Positions 19,383-28,653 of a stretch of 64,000 bases of DNA are shown piece after piece. Position numbers and translations under genes: made by a program. The stretch is taken from positions 1 to 64,000 of the forward strand of contig SEGS01000010.1 of the NCBI GenBank assembly GCA_004210915.1, in the 5' to 3' direction. Origin of the DNA: Variovorax sp. GTDB lineage: Bacteria; Pseudomonadota; Gammaproteobacteria; Burkholderiales; Burkholderiaceae_C. Positions within the stretch are counted from its first letter, which is position 1. Every line of letters begins with the position of its first letter. A model generated the notes under the pieces. It made no database searches, was not told the DNA's origin, and saw only the letters and a program-made list of their open reading frames with translations.

Positions 19383-20360
19383 ATGGCGACAGACGACGGA
19401 CAACTCGGCAACGGCGAACCCAATCGCGACCCCATCACTGGCGCCCCGGGCGCCCACCCGGTCGGCACCGGCCTCGGCGCCACGGGCGGCGCATTGGCCG
19501 GCGCGGCGGCCGGCTCCCTCGGCGGGCCCGTGGGCACGGTCATCGGCCTGGTGGCCGGTGCGGTGGCAGGCGGCCTCGGCGGCAAGGCCGTTGCGGAAGG
19601 CGTGAACCCGACGATGGAAGATGCCTACTGGCGCGAGAACTACGCCAAGGAACGCTATGTGGAAGCCGGTCGCCCGTACGACGACTACGGCCCCGCCTAC
19701 GAGTTCGGCTGGACCGGTCGCGCCCAGCGCGGCGAGGATTTCGATGCCGTCGAACCGGCACTGGCAGATGAGTGGCAAACGCGCCGCGGCACCTCGACGC
19801 TCGACTGGGCCGATGCACGCCCGGCCACGCGCGCCGCATGGGAACGCGCCGACGACACCTACTACGGCAAGCAGGCCAATGGCAGCGACATCGTGAATCA
19901 CGAACCGCTGGCGAACGACGATGTGGTCGACATCCTGAACGACCTGCTCGAGAACTCGCGCGATGGCGAATACGGCTTTCGCACCTGCGCCGAACAGGTG
20001 GAGAGCGCGAGCGCCAAGCAGCTTTTTGCCAGCCGCGCCGAAGGCTGCCGCCAGGCCGCCGAGGAACTGCTGCCGCTGATTCGCGCCTACGGTGGCGAGC
20101 CGGCCTCGGGTGGCACGACCGCCGGCGCACTGCACCGCGGCTGGGTTCAGGTCAAGGGCAGCGTGGGCGCGGACAGCGAGCTGTCGATCCTCGAGTCCTG
20201 CGAGCGCGGCGAAGACACGGCCATTGCACGCTACCGCAAGGCGCTCAAACAAAGCCTGCCCGCCGACGTGCGCGCGGTGGTGCAGAAGCAGGCCGACGGC
20301 GCGCAGCGCAACCACGACCAGATTCGCGACCTGCGCAACGCTGCGCGCGCGCGCAGCTGA
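19383..20360 (+). CDS. Glycine-zipper protein with C-terminal PA2169/DUF2383-like four-helix domain
   Basis: GLGATGGALAGAAAGSLGGPVGTVIGLVAGAVAGGLGG N-terminus; VVDILNDLLENSRDGEYGFRTCAEQ... C-terminus. Confidence 0.7.
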   Translation: MATDDGQLGNGEPNRDPITGAPGAHPVGTGLGATGGALAGAAAGSLGGPVGTVIGLVAGAVAGGLGGKAVAEGVNPTMEDAYWRENYAKERYVEAGRPYDDYGPAYEFGWTGRAQRGEDFDAVEPALADEWQTRRGTSTLDWADARPATRAAWERADDTYYGKQANGSDIVNHEPLANDDVVDILNDLLENSRDGEYGFRTCAEQVESASAKQLFASRAEGCRQAAEELLPLIRAYGGEPASGGTTAGALHRGWVQVKGSVGADSELSILESCERGEDTAIARYRKALKQSLPADVRAVVQKQADGAQRNHDQIRDLRNAARARS

Positions 20361-20380
20361 GCCGACCGCGCTCCAAACTC

Positions 20381-20412
20381 AAAAAAAAAGGGGCCCTTGC
20401 GGGCCCTTTTTT
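20381..20412. terminator. Bidirectional Rho-independent terminator
   Basis: AAAAAAAAAGGGGCCC-ttgc-GGGCCCTTTTTT between convergent genes. Confidence 0.85.
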
Positions 20413-20414
20413 CG

Positions 20415-20591
20415 TCAGGGGCGATCGGATGGCGATGGCTTGACCGGCGCCGCAGCGTTGTCCTCCGCATTGGGCTCCACGGCAGGACCCGGCGTGGCCT
20501 CTTCCGCGTCGATTTCGGCGACGCGCAGTTCGGCTTCAGCCCGCGCCTGGTCGATCAGGATTTCGGTAACGGGTGGCTTGAGATGAATCAT
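20415..20591 (-). CDS. Small hypothetical protein (58 aa), below ORF-track cutoff
   Basis: MIHLKPPVTEILIDQARAEAELRVAEIDAEEATPGPAVEPNAEDNAAAPVKPSPSDRP; AGGAG upstream of ATG, ends at terminator. Confidence 0.55.
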   Translation of the reverse strand: MIHLKPPVTEILIDQARAEAELRVAEIDAEEATPGPAVEPNAEDNAAAPVKPSPSDRP

Positions 20592-20726
20592 GAGCAGCTC
20601 CTGGAGTGATGGGGCCTATCTGACGCTGCGCAGCGGGCCCGAGGCGTAGGACGCAGCCACCGACTCGAGGCGATTTGGGCCTCGTCCGACGATGCACGCC
20701 ACGCACCGTCCCTAGACTTTCGCCTC

Positions 20727-22322
20727 ATGCACAGACGAACCCTGCTCGGCGCGGCGAGCGCCCTGGCCGCGACAGGCTGCGCGCCCCTGCTGATTCCCCC
20801 CGCGGCCCAGGCGGCCGGGCTGCGGCCCCTGGGCAGCCCACAAGAGAACTTCGATTTCGCCTGGCTGCAGAACGCGGCGCGATCACTGGCGGCGCGCCCC
20901 TACCAGCCGCACGGCCGCGCGCTTCCCGCGGACGTGGCCGCGCTCGACTGGGACCAGTACCAGGCGATCCGCTTCAAGGCAGACCGCGCGCTCTGGGCCG
21001 ATGAGCGCCTGCGTTTTCAGATCCGTCTCTTTCACCTCGGCCTGTTCTTCAAGCGGCCGGTGCGCATGTTCGATGTGGTGGGCCAGCGCGCGCAGGAACT
21101 CGCGTACGACCCGGCGCTTTTCGACTACGGCCAAAGCGGGCTCGATGGCGCAAAGCAACCGGGCGATCTCGGCTTCGCGGGCTTTCGCGTGCACATGGCG
21201 CCTGAGTTCAAGAGCGACGTCGCGGCGTTCCTTGGCGCGAGCTACTTCCGCGCGGTGGGGGCCGAAGGGCAGTACGGCCTGTCCGCGCGCGGGCTTGCCA
21301 TCGACACTGCCTTGCCGCGCGACGAAGAGTTTCCCGACTTCACCGATTTCTACTTCGAGCGTCCCGCGGCCGACAGCCGCACGGTGGTGGTCTACGCCAT
21401 GCTCGACTCGCCCAGCATCGCGGGCGCCTACCGCTTCGCGATCACGCCCGGCGAAGTGCTCGTGATGGACGTCGACGCCACGCTCTATCCGCGCAAGCCC
21501 ATCGAGCGCCTCGGAATCGCGCCGCTGACCAGCATGTACCAGACCGGCGAGAACGACCGCCGCATGGCGAACGACTGGCGCCCCGAGATCCATGACTCCG
21601 ACGGCCTGGCCATGCACACCGGCGCCGGCGAATGGATCTGGCGTCCGCTGGTCAACCCGGTCGCATTGCGTTTCAACAGCTTTGCGGACCGGGCCCCGCG
21701 CGGCTTCGGCCTGATGCAACGCGATCGCGATTTCAACCATTACCAGGACGACGGCGTGTTCTACGAGAAGCGCCCGTCACTGTGGGTCGAGCCCAAGGGC
21801 GACTGGGGCGAAGGGGCAGTCCAGCTGGTCGAGATTCCCACCGTCGACGAGACCTTCGACAACATCGTGGCCTTCTGGAATCCGGCGCACAAACCGGTTC
21901 CCGGTGATGAATTGCGCGTGGGCTATCGCCTGCACTGGGGCGCCACGGCCCCGCACAACCCACCGCTCGCGACTTGCCGCGCCACGCGCACCGGCATCGG
22001 CGGAGTCATCGGGAAAAGGCGCACGTACTACGCCTGGCGCTTTGCGCTGGACTTCGCCGGCGGCGCGCTCGAAGGACTCGATCTTGCGCAGCACAAGGTC
22101 GAACCGGTGATCAGCGCGTCGAGTGGGCGCATCGAAGTCACGTCGGCCCGGCCGCTGGCATCGATCGGCGGCGTACGCGCCATGTTCGATGTGGTACCGG
22201 GCGACAGCGAAGCGCCGATCACGCTCCGACTCTACCTGCGCGGCGCTGAGGGTCAGACGCTGAGCGAGACCTGGCTGTACGAATGGACGCCACCGCCGCT
22301 GGGGCAGCGCCCGCTGGTGTGA
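20727..22322 (+). CDS. opgD: Periplasmic glucan biosynthesis protein (OpgD/MdoD-like)
   Basis: Tat-like N-terminus; FDFAWLQNAARSLAARPYQPHGRALPADVAALDWDQYQAIRFKADRALW. Confidence 0.85.
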   Translation: MHRRTLLGAASALAATGCAPLLIPPAAQAAGLRPLGSPQENFDFAWLQNAARSLAARPYQPHGRALPADVAALDWDQYQAIRFKADRALWADERLRFQIRLFHLGLFFKRPVRMFDVVGQRAQELAYDPALFDYGQSGLDGAKQPGDLGFAGFRVHMAPEFKSDVAAFLGASYFRAVGAEGQYGLSARGLAIDTALPRDEEFPDFTDFYFERPAADSRTVVVYAMLDSPSIAGAYRFAITPGEVLVMDVDATLYPRKPIERLGIAPLTSMYQTGENDRRMANDWRPEIHDSDGLAMHTGAGEWIWRPLVNPVALRFNSFADRAPRGFGLMQRDRDFNHYQDDGVFYEKRPSLWVEPKGDWGEGAVQLVEIPTVDETFDNIVAFWNPAHKPVPGDELRVGYRLHWGATAPHNPPLATCRATRTGIGGVIGKRRTYYAWRFALDFAGGALEGLDLAQHKVEPVISASSGRIEVTSARPLASIGGVRAMFDVVPGDSEAPITLRLYLRGAEGQTLSETWLYEWTPPPLGQRPLV

Positions 22323-22463
22323 CGCGGTCTCCGGCGCAGTCGTCTGGGCGCGGCCGTCTCAGCTCAACGGCGCCGGCTCCGGCATGGGATCGGGCGGCGT
22401 GGACGGTGGCACGAGGGGCTCGACAGGCTGCGGCGGCGGGTTCAACGGTTCGGTCGACATCGA

Positions 22464-22646
22464 TCAGTCCTCCGTCTCATCGCGCAAGGCCGGGCCCGGC
22501 TTGTTGCGACCCAGGTCTTTCATCATCTGTTCGCCCTTCTCGTCCTTGCCGTCGGTCGGCACGGATTCTTCTTGCGTGATTTCGGGCTCTTCGTTGACGG
22601 GCTTCTGCCGTGCCGGTACCGCGGCGGGATCGTGTGCTGGGTTCAT
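22464..22646 (-). CDS. Small hypothetical hydrophilic protein (60 aa)
   Basis: MNPAHDPAAVPARQKPVNEEPEITQEESVPTDGKDEKGEQMMKDLGRNKPGPALRDETED; GGAG upstream of ATG. Confidence 0.5.
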   Translation of the reverse strand: MNPAHDPAAVPARQKPVNEEPEITQEESVPTDGKDEKGEQMMKDLGRNKPGPALRDETED

Positions 22647-22724
22647 TTCCAGGCTCCTGGATCAAAGAAAACACGATGCCTGTGCCGTGCGCCGGCGCTG
22701 CACAGGCGCCGCCCCGAGACCGTG

Positions 22725-23351
22725 TCAGCGAAGGCCGACGGCCGGCCGGGGCTGCACGAGGGCGAGGTAAGCCTGGCGGGTCGCCGGCGACACCGACTCG
22801 ATCAGCTGCGCGTAGGCGGTGTTGTGGCGCACCAGCATGCGGGCCGACGCGATGTTCTTCGACTTGCAGAACCAGTGGCAGGTGTGCTGCATGAGGAACA
22901 GCTCGGCCGACATCGTGAAGGCCTTGTCCCGCGGGCTCAGCTGGCGCAGGTTGTTCGCCGTGTCGGCGATACCGCGCGCATGGATCGCAAAGGCACGGCG
23001 CACATCGAAGGTGCCACGCGGAAACAGCTGCCGCCCGAAAGGCAGTTGCACCGACAACGAGCTGACGCGCGCCTCGGCTTCCTCGACGCGCGCGAAGTCG
23101 GCCGCGAAGCTGCCGAACTGGCTTGCGAGCGAGGCCTCGGTGCTGTCGAGCAGCTGCCAGATCTGCTCGCGCCGCGCAGGGTCGTCTTCACCCAGGCAGC
23201 GCAGGTAACCCTCGGTGAGGTTCTCCATCAGCTTCTCGATCTGGTACTTGCCCAGGTGGCTGCCGAGCAAGGCGATGCGCCGCGCCTGGTCCCGGGACTT
23301 GAGGATATGCAAGCCAATGGCCAGCAACACCGCCGCAATGAAGATTTCCAT
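22725..23351 (-). CDS. Hypothetical protein with N-terminal TM segment
   Basis: MEIFIAAVLLAIGLHILKSRDQARRIALLGSHLG...; consistent ORF with no recognised family. Confidence 0.65.
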   Translation of the reverse strand: MEIFIAAVLLAIGLHILKSRDQARRIALLGSHLGKYQIEKLMENLTEGYLRCLGEDDPARREQIWQLLDSTEASLASQFGSFAADFARVEEAEARVSSLSVQLPFGRQLFPRGTFDVRRAFAIHARGIADTANNLRQLSPRDKAFTMSAELFLMQHTCHWFCKSKNIASARMLVRHNTAYAQLIESVSPATRQAYLALVQPRPAVGLR

Positions 23352-23415
23352 GAAAGACGTTGAGAGACGTTCGAAAAAAAGGCCGGCGGGTCAGGCCGGC
23401 GGCGGGATATCGGCG

Positions 23416-24426
23416 TCAGCGCGGCGCGTCGCCCTTGCGGTACTCGGCCGTGAGATCGTCGAGCCGCTTCTTGAGGTCCGGCGGCAGCACGTAGTCGGCG
23501 GCGGCCAGTGTCGCATCGAGCTGCTCGGGCCGGCTTGCGCCGAGCAGCGGCGCGGTGATCAGCGGATTGGCCATGACCCACGCGACTGCCAGCGTCGCGA
23601 GCGGCACCCCCGCTTCGTCGGCCAGCTTGTGCAGTTGCGCCACCGTGGCAAAGCTGCGCTCGTTCCAGTAGCGGTCCTGGTACATGTTGCCGGCGGTGCC
23701 GAGCGTGAAGCGCGTGTTGTCTTCGGGCTTGGCGCCGGGCGCGTACTTGCCGGTCAGCAACCCGCCCGCGAGCGGGTTGTACGGGATCACGCCCAAGCCT
23801 TCTTCGTCGGCCAGCGGCAGCAGCTCGCGCTCGATCTCGCGGAACAAGAGGCTGTAGCGCGGCTGCACCGACACGAACTGCGTGAGCCGGTTCAGTGCCG
23901 CGCGGCCGATGGCGCGCGCGAGCCGGTACGACAGGAAATTCGACACGCCGATGTAGCGCGCGCGGCCCGAGCGCACGATCACATCGAGCGCCTCGAGGCT
24001 TTCGTCGAGCGGCGTCTTCGGGTCGTCGTGGTGCAGCTGGTAGAGGTCGACGTGGTCGGTCTGCAGCCGCTTGAGCGACGCGTCGATCGCGTCGAGCAAA
24101 TGCTTGCGCGAGTTGCCCTGGTCCCACGGGTTCGGCCCGACCTTGTTGGCCGCCTTGGTCGCGAGGATGAATTCGCTGCGCCGATTGCCGCCCTTGCTGC
24201 GCAGCCAGTTGCCGATGACTTCCTCGGTGCGGCCCGTGGTCTCGACCGTGCCGCCGAGCGGGTACACATCGGCCGTGTCGAGGAAGTTGATGCCGCCCTC
24301 GGCCGCGCGGTCGAGGATGCGGTGCGACGTCGGCTCGTCGGTCTGCAGGCCGAAGGTCATGGTGCCGAGCGCAAGCCGTGACACGGTGAGGCCGGTGCGG
24401 CCCAGGCGGGTGGTGGGGATGGACAT
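23416..24426 (-). CDS. Aldo/keto reductase
   Basis: TRLGRTGLTVSRLALGTMTFGLQTDE...HHDDPKTPLDESLEALD. Confidence 0.92.
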   Translation of the reverse strand: MSIPTTRLGRTGLTVSRLALGTMTFGLQTDEPTSHRILDRAAEGGINFLDTADVYPLGGTVETTGRTEEVIGNWLRSKGGNRRSEFILATKAANKVGPNPWDQGNSRKHLLDAIDASLKRLQTDHVDLYQLHHDDPKTPLDESLEALDVIVRSGRARYIGVSNFLSYRLARAIGRAALNRLTQFVSVQPRYSLLFREIERELLPLADEEGLGVIPYNPLAGGLLTGKYAPGAKPEDNTRFTLGTAGNMYQDRYWNERSFATVAQLHKLADEAGVPLATLAVAWVMANPLITAPLLGASRPEQLDATLAAADYVLPPDLKKRLDDLTAEYRKGDAPR

Positions 24427-24478
24427 GGCGATGGGTCGGGGGTGAAGACGGTTGACGATCTTAGGGCGGGCGCCGGAA

Positions 24479-25186
24479 TCAGATTGGCAAGCCCTTGGCG
24501 CGCAAGACCGCGTCGAAGCGTTCCGGGTCGGACTGACCGGTCGCGTTGCCGGCGCGGATCGCCGCTTCCTTCACGAGGTGCGCGCGAGCGCGGCGCAGTA
24601 CGTCGGCGGCATCGGCGGCGGGGATCGCGATCACACCGTCCGCATCGCCCACGATCAGGTCGCCCGGCAGCACCGCCATGCCGGCGCAGGCGATGGGCAC
24701 GTTGATCTCACCGGGGCCGTCCTTGCTGGGCCCGCGGTGCGTGTGGCCGCGCGCGAAAACGGGCATGCCCGCCGCCGCCCACTCGACCACGTCGCGCAGC
24801 GCGCCGTCGATGACGAGGCCGCCGAGCCGCTTGTAGACGCAGGTGGTGCGGATCAGCCCGCCGACCAGCGCCTGCGAAACGTCGCCGCCACCGTCGATGA
24901 CCAACACGTCGCCGGGCCGCACCATCATCAGCGCCTTGTGGATCATCAGGTTGTCGCCGGGCCGCACCCGCACGGTGACGGCCGGGCCGCACAGCACCGT
25001 GTCGAGCCGCGCGTGGTAAGCACGCAGGCCGAAGGCGCCGACGTTGCGGCTCATGGCGTCGCCGACGGCCGCGACCGGGATCTCGCGGAACGCGGCCACC
25101 AGGTCGGCGGGCGGGCCGTCCGCCCGCGCCTGGATGCGGTAGCCGGCCGGCCAGGCCGGGCCTGCGGACGCGGGCGTTTCGCTCAT
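24479..25186 (-). CDS. RraA family protein (HMG/CHA aldolase-like)
   Basis: AAVGDAMSRNVGAFGLR, GDVLVIDGGGDVSQALVGGL, GDADGVIAIPA. Confidence 0.87.
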   Translation of the reverse strand: MSETPASAGPAWPAGYRIQARADGPPADLVAAFREIPVAAVGDAMSRNVGAFGLRAYHARLDTVLCGPAVTVRVRPGDNLMIHKALMMVRPGDVLVIDGGGDVSQALVGGLIRTTCVYKRLGGLVIDGALRDVVEWAAAGMPVFARGHTHRGPSKDGPGEINVPIACAGMAVLPGDLIVGDADGVIAIPAADAADVLRRARAHLVKEAAIRAGNATGQSDPERFDAVLRAKGLPI

Positions 25187-25216
25187 GGGCAAGTCTCGTG
25201 AATGAAGAAAACCGCG

Positions 25217-26473
25217 CTACCTTACCCCCGCGCGGCCCGGTGCGGCCGCGCCGTTGGCACGCCGCGCATCGGCTTTCGCGCTGGCCAGCGACCAGCCGAA
25301 CACGGCCAGCCCCGCGAGCGCCAGCAGCACGCCGACCCAGCCTGTCGAGGTCCAGCCCAGCCCCGCGCTGATGGCCACGCCGCCCAGCCACGCGCCCAGC
25401 GCGTTGGCCATGTTGAAGGCCGAATGGTTGAGCGCGGCCGCCAGCGTCTGCGCATCGCCCGCCACGTCCATCAGCCGGATCTGCAAAGCCGGGCCGATGG
25501 CGACGATGGTGCCGATGAAGAACACGCTGATCGCTGCCGTCACGACATGGTGCGCGGCGAAGGTGAAGACCAGCAGCACCACTGCCGACCACGCGAGCAG
25601 GCCGCCGATGGTGCGCATCAGTGCCCTGTCGGCCAGCCGCGCGCCGACCAGGTTGCCCGCGACCATGCCCAGGCCGAAGAGCGCGAGCACGAAGGGCACG
25701 GCGCCGAGCGGAAGGCCGGCCACTTCGATCAGCGTCGGCTTGATGTAGCTGAACACCGCGAACATGCCGCCGAAGCCGATGGCACCAATGCCCAGCGTGA
25801 GCCACACCTGTTTGCGCTTGAGCGCGCCCAGTTCGCGCCACGGGCTGGCACCGGCCACCGGCGCGATGTCGGGGATGTCGCGGCGCAGCAGCACCACCGC
25901 GGCGAGCGCGATCACGCCGACGAAGACGAAGGCCGCGCGCCAGCCGAACACCTGCCCGAGCCACGCGGCGATCGGCACGCCGACCAGGGTCGCGCCGGTG
26001 AGCCCGAGCATCACCAGGCCCACGGCGCGCGCCCGCCGCCCGGGCGGGGCCAGCGCCGCGGCGACCAGCGCCGCCACGCCGAAGTAAGTGCCGTGCGGCA
26101 GTCCGGTGAAGAAGCGCAGCAGGTTGAGCGAGAGATAGCCCGGTGCCATCGCGCTGGCGAAATTGCCGGCCGCGAACACCGCCATCAGGGCCACCAGCAA
26201 GGCGCGGCGATGCCAGCTGGCGGCCAGCACCGCCAGCACCGGCGCGCCGATGACCACGCCCAGCGCGTATGCGCTGATCACGTGGCCTGCGGTCGGGATG
26301 CTGACGGCCAGGTCCTGCGCGACTTCGGGCAGCAGGCCCATGATCACGAATTCGCCCGTGCCGATGGCGAAGCCGCCGACGCCGAGCGCGAGCATGGCGC
26401 GAACGAAATTGACGGACGGCGTGGGGGAAGGCACAGCATGGCCGCTGTCGGCCGCCGCGGTGGGAAGGTTCAA
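25217..26473 (-). CDS. MFS transporter
   Basis: 12-TM AraJ-like sequence: MLALGVGGFAIGTGEFVIMGLLPEVAQDL. Confidence 0.9.
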   Translation of the reverse strand: MNLPTAAADSGHAVPSPTPSVNFVRAMLALGVGGFAIGTGEFVIMGLLPEVAQDLAVSIPTAGHVISAYALGVVIGAPVLAVLAASWHRRALLVALMAVFAAGNFASAMAPGYLSLNLLRFFTGLPHGTYFGVAALVAAALAPPGRRARAVGLVMLGLTGATLVGVPIAAWLGQVFGWRAAFVFVGVIALAAVVLLRRDIPDIAPVAGASPWRELGALKRKQVWLTLGIGAIGFGGMFAVFSYIKPTLIEVAGLPLGAVPFVLALFGLGMVAGNLVGARLADRALMRTIGGLLAWSAVVLLVFTFAAHHVVTAAISVFFIGTIVAIGPALQIRLMDVAGDAQTLAAALNHSAFNMANALGAWLGGVAISAGLGWTSTGWVGVLLALAGLAVFGWSLASAKADARRANGAAAPGRAGVR

Positions 26474-26549
26474 GACCAGGCTCCAGGAGGGACGCCCGGC
26501 GCTGCGGGCAACCGGCGATTTTAGGGTTAACCCCTAACGCCCGTCGCTC

Positions 26550-27242
26550 TCAGATGGCGACGAGCTGCCGGACACCCTGCGCTTCCATGTCCTTGCCTTG
26601 CCCGCGCGCGATGACTTCGCCGCGCTCCATCACCAGGTATTCGTCGGCCAGTTCCTCAGCGAAGTCGTAGTACTGCTCGCACAGCACGATGGCCATGTCG
26701 CCCCGGTCGGCCAGCATGCGGATGACGCGGCCGATGTCCTTGATGATCGATGGCTGGATGCCCTCGGTCGGCTCGTCGAGGATCAGCAACTTCGGCCCGG
26801 GCGCGAGCGCCCGCGCGATCGCGAGCTGCTGTTGCTGGCCGCCCGACAGGTCGCCACCACGCCGATTCATGAACTGCTTGAGGATCGGGAACAGCTCGAA
26901 CAGCTCGGCCGGAGTCGGCGTGCTGCCGCGCTTGTACGCGAGCCCCATGCGCAGGTTCTCTTCAACGGTGAGCCGCGCGAAGATCTCGCGCCCTTGCGGC
27001 ACGAAACCCATGCCGGCGCGGGCGCGCTCGTAAGGCGTCTTCCTGTGGATCGGCTGGCCGTCGAATTCGATGCTGCCGCTCTTGATGGGCACCAGGCCCA
27101 TCAAGCTCTTGAGCAGCGTCGTCTTGCCGACGCCGTTGCGGCCGAGCAGCACGGTGACTTTGCCGAGCGAGGCGGTGAAGCTGACGTCCCGCAGGATGTG
27201 CGAGCCGCCGTAGTACTGGTGGATGTTTTTGACTGTGAGCAT
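26550..27242 (-). CDS. urtE: Urea ABC transporter ATP-binding subunit UrtE
   Basis: MLTVKNIHQYYGGSHILRDVSFTASLGKVTVLLGRNGVGKTTLLKSLMGLVP. Confidence 0.92.
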   Translation of the reverse strand: MLTVKNIHQYYGGSHILRDVSFTASLGKVTVLLGRNGVGKTTLLKSLMGLVPIKSGSIEFDGQPIHRKTPYERARAGMGFVPQGREIFARLTVEENLRMGLAYKRGSTPTPAELFELFPILKQFMNRRGGDLSGGQQQQLAIARALAPGPKLLILDEPTEGIQPSIIKDIGRVIRMLADRGDMAIVLCEQYYDFAEELADEYLVMERGEVIARGQGKDMEAQGVRQLVAI

Positions 27243-27288
27243 GGCTTGGGTCTCGGGTCAGATCTTTGGCGATGGATGGGCCGCCCAG

Positions 27289-27510
27289 CATGCGCTGCGT
27301 GCGCCGCCAGCCCACTGCGCCGGCCGCTTCGCGGCTCCCCTGCAGTGCTCGCGCAGTCGGGCCGTCGCAGAACTCGCTGCGTTCGCTACGCTCACTTCGC
27401 TCAGACAGCTGCGACGAGTCAGATGACGAAGCGCGTGTCCTTCGGCACGCGCGCCCGACTGCGCTGCGCGCTTCGGCGGCGCAGAGGGCTGGCAGCGCAC
27501 GCAGCACATG
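27289..27510. repeat. Nested palindromic repeat element E1
   Basis: Outer arms 27289-27320/27479-27510 (29/32 complementary), GCGCAGTCGGGC/GCCCGACTGCGC at 27351/27453, inner GTCGCAG/CTGCGAC at 27364/27409. Confidence 0.75.
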
Positions 27511-27567
27511 CCGGGCTCGTGGCTGCGCAAAGGGCGGTGTCCTCTTCGATCAAGCGCAACGTCCCGC

Positions 27568-27749
27568 GTCGGCGGGCGGTATGCCTGCGGGCGAGCGTCA
27601 GCCTGCGGCGAGCACCGCAGCCAAAGACGGATCAGGGCCGCAGCTGTTTGAGCGAAGCGAGTTCTGCGGACCCCGTCTTTGGGAAGGAGCAGCAGCGAAG
27701 TCCGAAGGACCGCAGGCGCCAGCCGCCCGCAGGCATACCGTCCGCCGAC
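27568..27749. repeat. Nested palindromic repeat element E2
   Basis: Outer arms GTCGGCGGgCGGTATGCCTGCGGGCG / its near-complement at 27724-27749; AAAGACGG/CCGTCTTT at 27623/27673; core GCAGAACTCGCT..TTCGCTCAnACAGCTGCG shared with E1. Confidence 0.75.
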
Positions 27750-27777
27750 GACGCACCGCACCCGCACAACAGCGAAC

Positions 27778-28653
27778 TCAGCGCCCAAGGTAAACCTCGA
27801 TCACCCGCTCGTCCGCCTGCACCTCGTCCAGCGTGCCTTGCGCCAGCACCGAGCCGTCGCACAGCACCGTGACAATTTCCGAGATGGTGCGGATGAAGCT
27901 CATGTCGTGCTCCACCACCATCAGCGAATGCTTGCCCTTGAGCGTCAAGAACAGCTCCGCGGTACGCGCCGTCTCCTCGTCGGTCATGCCGGCGACGGGC
28001 TCATCGAGCAGCAGCAGCTTCGGGTCCTGCATCAGCAGCATGCCGATCTCGAGCCACTGCTTCTGGCCGTGGCTCAGGTTGCCGGCCATGCGGCTCACGC
28101 TGTCGGCCAGGTGAATGGTCTCGAGGATCTCGGCCAGCCGGTCGCTCTGGGCCGAATCGAGCTTGAACAGTATCGAGCGCTTCACACCCTTGTCGGTCTT
28201 GAGCGCCAGTTCGAGGTTCTCGAACACGGTGAGATGCTCAAAAACCGTCGGCTTTTGGAACTTGCGGCCGATGCCCAACTGCGCGATCTCGGCTTCCTTG
28301 TGTCGCAAGAGGTCGATGGTGCTGCCGAAGAACACCGTGCCTTCGTCGGGGCGCGTCTTGCCGGTGATGATGTCCATCATCGTGGTCTTGCCGGCGCCGT
28401 TCGGGCCGATGATGCAGCGCAGTTCCCCGGGCGCGATGTCCAGGCTCAACTTGTTGATCGCCTTGAAGCCGTCGAAGCTCACGCTCACGTCTTCCAGATA
28501 CAGGATGCGGCCGTGCGTCACATCGACTTCGCCGGGCGTCGCGAGGCGGCCGTAGCCGGCCTCTCGGCCACCGGACTCGGTGTTCTGTCCCGGCGCGATG
28601 TCCTTGACGCGCGCGATGCGCTGGGCGCCCTGCTCCATCAGGTCGGGCGTCAT
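27778..28653 (-). CDS. urtD: Urea ABC transporter ATP-binding protein UrtD
   Basis: ILYLEDVSVSFDGFKAINKLSLDIAPGELRCIIGPNGAGKTTMMDIITGKTRP. Confidence 0.92.
   Translation of the reverse strand: MTPDLMEQGAQRIARVKDIAPGQNTESGGREAGYGRLATPGEVDVTHGRILYLEDVSVSFDGFKAINKLSLDIAPGELRCIIGPNGAGKTTMMDIITGKTRPDEGTVFFGSTIDLLRHKEAEIAQLGIGRKFQKPTVFEHLTVFENLELALKTDKGVKRSILFKLDSAQSDRLAEILETIHLADSVSRMAGNLSHGQKQWLEIGMLLMQDPKLLLLDEPVAGMTDEETARTAELFLTLKGKHSLMVVEHDMSFIRTISEIVTVLCDGSVLAQGTLDEVQADERVIEVYLGR

Noticed and set aside
27258-27793. ORFs in the urtE-urtD spacer (e.g. 176 aa minus, 175 aa plus)
   Set aside because: They translate repeat/palindrome sequence (SE(R)-rich and RS-rich strings) on both strands; explained by the repeat array
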